The translations under genes were made by a program, and so were the position numbers. Of a stretch of 64,000 nt of DNA, positions 57,944-64,000 are shown one piece after another. Origin of the DNA: Laetiporus sulphureus 93-53 (Eukaryota; Basidiomycota; Agaricomycetes; Polyporales; Laetiporaceae); NCBI RefSeq assembly GCF_001632365.1, contig NW_024468516.1, forward strand, positions 140,696 through 204,695, written 5' to 3'. The notes under the pieces are model-generated. The model had not been told where the DNA came from. It ran no database searches and worked only from the letters and a program-made list of their open reading frames with translations. Position 1 is the first letter of the stretch, and every line of letters begins with the position of its first letter.

Positions 57944-59027
57944 CTACACATAAACGGTTCCAACCATCCCTACAACCTTTGTCTCGACATCTTCTGCCCA
58001 CACTTGAACGACATTCTCCGCTTTTTTTACTGCTCCACAAATTGCAACGTGACGATTCACCATCATCGGGTTAATTGCGCGATATACAAAGGACTTGAAA
58101 GGAGCTCCCGATGAATGCATCGCAAAGCCCTCTAGAAGCATTAGCGCGGTCAAGGGCCCATGAACGAGCCGCTCTTCATATAAGAGGTAAGTGGCAGGCC
58201 TATAAAGCGCTCAATGCGTAATCCACCTACCGGGGTAGCCCTCTGACAGCTGAGCGAAGTCACGGTCAAGATGGATACGGTGACCATTGAATGTCAGCGC
58301 AGAGAACCTGAAGAGCATGGTCGCACTCGGCAAGTATTCCAGGCGGTAATCTGCTGTGATGGGCAAGCCCTTGGCTGCAATCGTTAGGTGCATATTAGAT
58401 TATCTGCAGCAATACAGAGCGATCGACGGCACCTTCTTTCACTCCTCGCCTATTCCCAGGAGCCGCAAGGTAGACGTGCGACCGCTCCTCCTCTATGGCG
58501 ATCTCGCTTGTACCTTGCTTGCGGTATGCAATGTTCTGTGTCACAAACACCATCGGCGAGCCGTTTTTGAACCCTCTCTTCTCTACCGACTCGATCGTCG
58601 AGGTCGCAGTAGCATTCTCGCCGATCAGGAGCGGATCTTTCCACACCATCCTCCCCCCAGCCCACATGCGGCGCGTGAACGGCTCGGGGGGACAGAAGTC
58701 CTGGTCCGTGCCGTCTGCGCGCAAGGCGCGCTCAGGGTTCCGTGGATGGAAGAATACGAGATGGTGTCCATAGCCCAATGGGGCACCTATATCAGGTTCC
58801 TCCGGTGGCCTGGCAGTACCGTTGCGCGTGGGCAGCGTCACAAATAAATCAGACAAGTGCTCCGGACGTAGGGAATCCGATTGTATGAGCCTTTTCTCTG
58901 AATAGATCCACCGGTCGAGTGCCGCAATATGTTCTCCGGATATGGCGGAAAGGGAGCGTCTAGGCGGAACCGTCCGGAATACGCGTCTGCGTGCATACTT
59001 AGCGATACGTCGCTGATAGATGGACAT
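57944..59027 (-). CDS. HTD2: Mitochondrial 3-hydroxyacyl-thioester dehydratase
   Basis: Dehydratase of mitochondrial type II fatty-acid synthesis, on the path to lipoate. Three exons: 59027-58416, 58369-58231, 58173-57944 (326 codons plus stop). The basic N terminus (MSIYQRRIAKYARRRVFRTV) fits a presequence. The N-terminal hotdog shows YGHHLVFFHPRNPERALRAD, PPEPFTRRMWAGGRMVWKDP. The C-terminal hotdog shows ATMLFRFSALTFNGHRIHLD and ERLVHGPLTALMLLEGFA. The FNGHRIHLD segment contains the expected catalytic Asp-His region. The frame is open a few codons upstream but without ATG. Reading ends TVYV. Confidence 0.92.
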
Positions 59028-60149
59028 TGCTTGTCGCAACCCGCAATATGAAGCTAGCAAGTCTCAGGAGTGCTGAATAGATCGAATCGAGTGTATGGCG
59101 TGAACAATGGAACTTGTTGATAAAGTTCAGTCGCTCGAACACATTCTCACAGTACTTATAGCTCGGCCAAGCCCAGGAACTCGGAGTCTGCGACGAGTGT
59201 AAAGCACAACCGGGACACACATCTTATGCGAATCGGACGGCGGCGAAACCACGAGTGACGCTGGCAAGCTCAATCAACATCCACCAGCATTTACCGCGCT
59301 CTCCTTGGGCGGATCGGCCGAGGTCGCTGCAGCTCGTGATCCAGCGGTTGGTTCCAAACAAGTCGGAACTGTTGATGCCGGAATGATTCATGCATGAAAA
59401 CGTTGGACATCTATCCACACCTTGCACACAGGTCCATCGCCCATGAACGACGTGGATCCGCTCTCGTTCTTGGCCAGTATCCACTGTGGAACGCGTGTAT
59501 CTGGTCGTCCATGCCCGGCCGCATCAGTATTCTTGGACGGCCGGCAATATGCGCACTGGAACCGATGGTGAGTCAGAACGGTGCTCATTGTGTGCTTAAT
59601 GCGTCTGAGGAGGACAATGCTACAGAGCGAAAGGCAGCGGGGGGTCACGCGTGCCACAAGCGAGCTTAAGCGATCGACCTGTCACGCATTGTGAGCTCGC
59701 CACCCGCCACCGCAGCTCGCCCTGCGAATATATACCACGCTTCATCCCATCTGCGACCCATCACTTCTCTCTTCCACCCTCCTAGCACCCATACAGCGAC
59801 CATACTGGCTGGTCGCATCTCGTGCGCAAGTTCTCTCACGAAACTGTCGCACTTGCGGCTATTTGCGGTCGCCGCCAGAATCTTATCAACCAATTGAGCT
59901 TCCGCACCGTGACAGCTCGGCCATTGAATGTCCCTCCCCTGCTCCGCCTCGCATCCGCTTTTCTGACCGCTTTCCCATTGTTCGTTCTCTCGGCCTCCAG
60001 CGCGCAGCTGGACAATGCCCCATCTTTTCCTTTAATTTTCTCATCCCAGGACTCTTATAATCGGCCTCCGTGTATCATAATTCCCCACCAACGCGCCCCT
60101 CGCTTCATAGGACACATTCGACGCGTCTCATTCACAGTAACACTTCGCA
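59028..60149. other. Intergenic, nothing recognised
   Basis: 1.1 kb between divergent genes. ATATATACC near 59728 is a weak TATA candidate. Several open frames overlap, but none resembles a known protein. Confidence 0.4.
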
Positions 60150-60972
60150 ATGACTGCCATTATATCTCCAAAGCCTCGCCCTGCATACTCTTCCCTCACC
60201 ACATCCCCTCCTCACTCCCTACTGGCCCCTATCTACGCACAGGATGATGACCAGGTGCGTTATACTATCCTGGGGTGTCGCATTGCACTTATGGATGCCT
60301 TTGGCGCATCACTTTCAGAAGCGAGCCCTACACAGCCCACCACGACTTGCATCCCCTATCGATCTGTTCGATCCTCGCGCGAATGATGCCAATGTTAGTG
60401 TAGACTTTTCTCACACAAGGTTGGATGTTTGCTGACGAGGGAACTAGATCGTCAAGTCACCTAGCACGTGCAAACCCGTCAAGAGGCGTCGAGGACCGAC
60501 GTCGTATGCACTTCGCTCATCGCGAAGACGACCTTATTCTCGTGCGGACTGCCATATCATTCCCTTCCGTGGACCGGCTGTCTTCGACAGCTTGCCATGG
60601 ATCGCTCAGCTCGAGGCTGCACCGGAAGACGGATCTGTGTTGGACATCGCGGATCTCTCACAACTTGCGACGAAAGTAACGCGACCGGAGTCTCCATGTA
60701 TGGATCTCGTACGACGACGGAAGAAGCCTTTGCGTCCTCATCGGCGCGAGCCCGAGCCCATCAGATCGGCGGACTGCTTTCCCCCGCCGGGTCTCGAAAG
60801 TCTTCCTGCGTACGCGCTCTTTCCTGCCGATCGGTTCGTTTCGAACCCGCGTACTCCTCCTCCTCGGGAATCGTTCGTGCCATCGGAGGTACGCTTTCAC
60901 GGCCTCAATCCAGCCTTTCCTTCAGGTCTCGATGACGTCTGGTACCACCCCTGCAACTCTCCCTCCGAGTGA
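60150..60972 (+). CDS. Hypothetical protein, basic and proline-rich
   Basis: Three exons: 60150-60254, 60319-60393, 60448-60972 (234 codons plus stop). The start MTAIISPKPRPAYSSLTTSP is Ser/Pro-rich; CKPVKRRRGPTSYALRSSRR suggests a nuclear-localisation signal; PWIAQLEAAPEDGSVLDIAD is the only ordered-looking part. The rest is Arg/Pro-rich (VRRRKKPLRPHRREPEP). No family recognised. Splice sites and phases are consistent, supporting a real gene. Probably nuclear, by inference. Confidence 0.55.
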
Positions 60973-62042
60973 TCCTCCGTTGGTCACTGTTATATCCTCT
61001 ATGCAATGTCCGTCGGCCCTTCTGCCGTAATCAATCCGGCTCTACTCCACTGCGAGTGATCATTACGACATATCTGTCATCGAATGCACCGTCTAATTTA
61101 TCTACAATTGACTCCCTGCTCTGCCTGCATAGTCGCTCGCGGCCCTGGATGCCGCCCGATCACCTCGCTACACAATCTCATGTCTCGGCCAAACGTATTC
61201 CTCGCATCATCGACGTCGCATGACTTCCTGTTCGGTCCGCACCTGCAGAAACTGCTTACGCCCGTATATTGATCAAGACTCATATATTGTGCTGCTACAA
61301 TTACTTGGCTTTTCTTCTCGCCCGGCCATGGCGTTGTTGTCGATTTCTTTACGCTGCACATCTTGCCTTCGGCGCTCGATTCACAGCTTTGCAGATCTTC
61401 ACGGTTCTTGCCTTGGATCAACACCGGTATCGGTATGCATCTTGCGATATCGCGTTGATTATTATTGCTTCTGTCTATCGGCTGTAATGCTTTATCCTTC
61501 TCGTTGTAAATGTCGCTCATTTGACGCTGTGTATAGGCTAGTTGCTTTCCTGATCGTTTTCTCGACTCTCTTCGTTGTCCATGGATACTAGACTCCCATC
61601 GAGATTCAGGTTTAGTTTATGGCGACAGACGGCTTGCCGTGTTGTCGATTGTGATGTATAATAACGCTGCTAGTTGTATCACCAATTCATCGTGAATTCA
61701 AAGTTCGTGCCGCATTGAAAGACGGTCATCCTAATCCTTTCGCGAACAAGGTGCTACAGTTCGAACGTTCGAACGTTCACCACTGACTGGCGGTTCACAG
61801 TTATTGATGCTGGTGCCCAATATTCTGTATGTACGAGGCCGAGCCAGTGTACCGGTCGAGTCATGGCCAGGCTGTGCCCAAGGCTGAGATGAATCTCTCG
61901 ACGCGAGCATCTCTCGAATCGCCACCTCCGCAGCGCTCAGCACAAACGTTCAAAAGCACTTGGTCCTCTTTTTGAAGGTGCGTACGTCGTTGCAGTTCTT
62001 TCACGCTCTGATATTGAGCGCCACATTCTCGCGCAGAACATT
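60973..62042. other. SER1 upstream region
   Basis: 1.07 kb between two plus-strand genes; the first part is probably a 3' UTR. It contains a tandem GTTCGAAC palindrome (61759-61778). No gene recognised. Confidence 0.45.
61759..61778. repeat. Tandem GTTCGAAC palindromes
   Basis: GTTCGAAC occurs twice without a gap and is followed by GTTC, giving two GAA-CG-TTC pairs (61763-61770 and 61771-61778). Located about 265 bp upstream of the SER1 ATG. It resembles heat-shock-type pairs and shares GAACGTTCACC with the opsin-related promoter. Confidence 0.6.
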
Positions 62043-63380
62043 ATGGCCTCAACTTACGACCGAGTCATTAATTTCGGTGCAGGGCCGTCTGCCCTACCCG
62101 TCTCCGTCCTGGAGGAGGCGTCGAAAGGCCTCCTCAATTTCCAAGGCACGGGCATTGGCATTGCAGAGATATCTCACCGCTCGAAGGAGTTCCAGGCGTT
62201 CTTGTTAAACATGGAGTCGCTCATCCGTGAACAGCTAGATGTGCCCCTAACACATCGCATCCTCTTCACACAAGGCGGCGGGTCTGCCCAGTTCTCCGCG
62301 GTCGTGCTCAACTTCCTGGCACGCTATCGTCTCCTCCATCCTGAGCGCGGACCAGAAGAGACTGTCATGGACTACGTCGTGACTGGATCGTGGAGCAAAA
62401 AAGCCTCTGAGGAAGCAAGGCGACTTGGTGGAGGACGAGTGAACGTCGTCGTCGATTCGAGACAGTTTTCGGAAAGCGGAAGGGCATTCGACAATATACC
62501 TCTTCACGACACGTTCAATTTCTCCCCCGATCCCGCCCTCGTCTATTACTGTGAAAACGAGACGGTGGACGGTGTCGAGTTCTCGCACGAAGACTCTTCG
62601 CCTGCATCTTTCCCTTTCCACAAGCTTGGGAAGGACGGACACCTTGTGCCCCTTGTCGCAGATTACTCTTCCTCATTCATGTGCCGCCCCATTCCACATC
62701 TCGCCGACCACGCTGTCATCTATGCCGGAGCTCAGAAGAATATTGGTCCTGCTGGCCTCACAATTCTTATCGTCCGAGAAGACTGTGTCGTGGACGTTGA
62801 TGCAGCAGCGAGATTAGGCGCTGCCCCGGTGCCGATCATGATGGCGTACAAGACGCTTGCAGACTCTGGTAGTCTGTACAACACGCCATGCGTGCTGCCA
62901 ATATACATCTCAGGCCTTGTGCTAGAAAGAATGAAGGCGCGTGGCGGTCTGAAGCACTACGAAGAGACAAACAAACGGAAGGCGGAGAAGGTGTATGCTG
63001 CGCTCAAGGATGGTGAGGCGAAAGGCAAGTTGCGGAGGAAGGTCAAGCCGGGCTCAGGTAGCTGGATGAATGTCGTCTTTGAGGTTGTTGGTCCAGATGC
63101 GGAGAAGAAGTTCCTCGAGGGCGCAGAGCAGAAGGGCATGAAGGGGCTGAAAGGGCATAGGTAAGTGCTGGTCACGTCTTGCCATATGATAGGCTGATGA
63201 ATGCTCGCGTTCCGCACTTGTTCAAGATCCGTTGGAGGTGAGTTCTATCACAATACTGCTAGCTGCTTCGATTGATTGAAGGCACCTGTAGGGGTCCGTG
63301 TATCGCTGTACAACGCCATCACCGAAGCGGAAGTCGATCAGCTCGTCGACTACATGAAAGAGTTTATCGCGTCTGCGTAG
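62043..63380 (+). CDS. SER1: Phosphoserine aminotransferase
   Basis: PLP enzyme converting 3-phosphohydroxypyruvate and glutamate to phosphoserine in serine synthesis. Three exons: 62043-63160, 63227-63237, 63292-63380 (405 codons plus stop). Motifs: INFGAGPSALPVSVLEEA, EISHRSKEFQAF, RILFTQGGGSAQFSAVVLNF, YYCENETVDGVEF, the PLP lysine in VIYAGAQKNIGPAGLTI, and the end HRSVGGVRVSLYNAITEAEV. Exon 2 is an 11-nt microexon finishing HRSVGG, needed for the conserved SVGGVRVSLYN; without it the frame fails. Start context is good and the conserved part begins nine codons later. Confidence 0.96.
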
Positions 63381-63501
63381 AGCGCGCCGGTGATCGCTAT
63401 GAGATAGACATTGTAGAGGATGAATCTGTGCGTATGTAGTGTTTTAGATGGGCGAAAAAGGACGAAATGTATCTTATAGATGCAAAAAGATAATCACTTA
63501 G

Positions 63502-63595
63502 GTCACTTTGCCGGAGTGGTTAACGGGATCGCCTGCTATGCATAGCTGCCAGCGGTTGGGCTTTGCCCGCGAGTGTTCGAATCGCTCAGGTGACG
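63502..63595 (+). tRNA. tRNA-Ser (GCT), with intron
   Basis: Acceptor stem GTCACTT pairs with AGGTGAC, discriminator G at 63595. D arm GCCGGAGTGGTTAACGGG. Anticodon stem ATCGC/GCGGT encloses the loop CTGCTAA interrupted after position 37 by a 12-nt intron (63539-63550); anticodon GCT is 63535-63537. A long variable arm (GGGC-TTT-GCCC) and the T arm GAGTG-TTCGAAT-CGCTC show a class II serine tRNA. A T6 run directly follows. Confidence 0.92.
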
Positions 63596-63596
63596 C

Positions 63597-63602
63597 TTTT
63601 TT
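63597..63602 (+). terminator. RNA polymerase III terminator
   Basis: Six T residues begin one base after the tRNA-Ser gene (after C at 63596), the normal Pol III stop. Confidence 0.8.
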
Positions 63603-63825
63603 GCAAAATCCTCGTGCCCACTTGTTTTCGGACACAATGCTTATCAGTTATCAATCTTCCGACCACGCATTTGTGTTTCTTACTGTGATAATTCATCTGT
63701 TATTTGCTTCGTACCTGATTTGGGAAACAGCACTTCTTAATAGGACTCATTGTTCCTGCTCATGGAACTCAGTTTCAGCAGCTGCCGCTGATTGCTGATA
63801 GCAGACTATGGATATACTTATGTCA

Positions 63826-64000
63826 CTACGCATACATTTCGTCCCACCCTTCCTCGTTCGTTGGTCTCTTGGACGTTTCAGCCTCCTGAGGCATGTGTGG
63901 CGCAGGGGGCGAGATAAATGCCCCGCTGTCAGCGGTTGCTCCCTCGCCTTCAATCTCTCTAACAGCATCCCACATGTCTTCGTCATCCTCTGGTGTTGAT
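63826..64000 (-). CDS. 3' end of a gene, possibly Swi3/TIPIN-like
   Basis: Only the last 57 or so codons are in the window; the frame runs out at the edge. It is acidic with Pro/Thr (PEDDEDMWDAVREIEGEG, PPAPHMPQEAETSKRPTNEE) and ends GWDEMYA. An acidic tail with a final W-D-E-M-Y recalls fungal Csm3/Swi3 replication-fork proteins, but this is a weak resemblance. The stop is TAG at 63828-63826. Confidence 0.4.
   Translation of the reverse strand, partial: STPEDDEDMWDAVREIEGEGATADSGAFISPPAPHMPQEAETSKRPTNEEGWDEMYA

Overview
This is a 64 kb stretch of a filamentous basidiomycete nuclear genome, most likely an Agaricomycete. Genes sit on both strands, are close together and are cut by many short introns (about 150 placed here, mostly 45-65 nt, GT-AG with a CTNAN branch site before the acceptor). 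Two gene products are typical of mushroom-forming fungi: a cerato-platanin and a large 2OG-Fe(II) oxygenase-domain protein. Exon structures were rebuilt by hand from reading frame, splice consensus and remembered family conservation; in every intact model the exon lengths sum to a multiple of three.

Layout. 1-2 kb: a decayed F-box gene. 2.4-8.5 kb (minus): HSP90 with an upstream heat-shock element, then TSC1 (hamartin). 8.9-11.4 kb: a cerato-platanin, a broken DUF1264 (oil-body-associated-like) gene, and the alpha subunit of NAC. 11.5-18.5 kb: TRM9, ALG13, P5C reductase, proteasome ATPase RPT3 and cap-binding CBP20. 18.9-25.1 kb: a putative mitochondrial RRM protein, an HSP30/opsin-related protein that lacks the retinal lysine, SNRNP27, eIF1 and an FYV7-like factor. 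25.3-34.8 kb: PP4 regulatory subunit 2, a DPP1-type phosphatase, an orphan secreted protein and a GYP7-type Rab GAP. 35.8-40.4 kb: a large 2OG-Fe oxygenase-domain gene with an apparent frameshift. 41.8-50.5 kb: a small coiled-coil protein, a GFO/IDH/MocA oxidoreductase, aprataxin (HNT3), an unrecognised 454-aa protein, a SAP-domain mitochondrial protein and COA8. 50.5-59 kb: NUP133 (21 exons), PRCC, histone H2B and HTD2. 60-64 kb: an unknown protein, phosphoserine aminotransferase, an intron-containing tRNA-Ser(GCU), and the 3' end of one more gene.

No cluster of functionally linked genes was seen, and no CRISPR, phage or complete transposon. The content is mainly housekeeping: protein folding and degradation, tRNA and mRNA processing, vesicle traffic, mitochondrial lipid and respiratory assembly, and amino-acid synthesis. 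Several genes are arranged head to head with very short shared promoters (ALG13/PRO3, RPT3/CBP20, NUP133/PRCC). I did not find a convincing new multi-gene system. The best leads are individual: the lysine-less opsin with a heat-shock-like promoter repeat, the decaying 2OG-Fe oxygenase and DUF1264 genes, very short exons (8-22 nt) in many genes, the His/Asp-rich NAC-alpha, and the unrecognised proteins.
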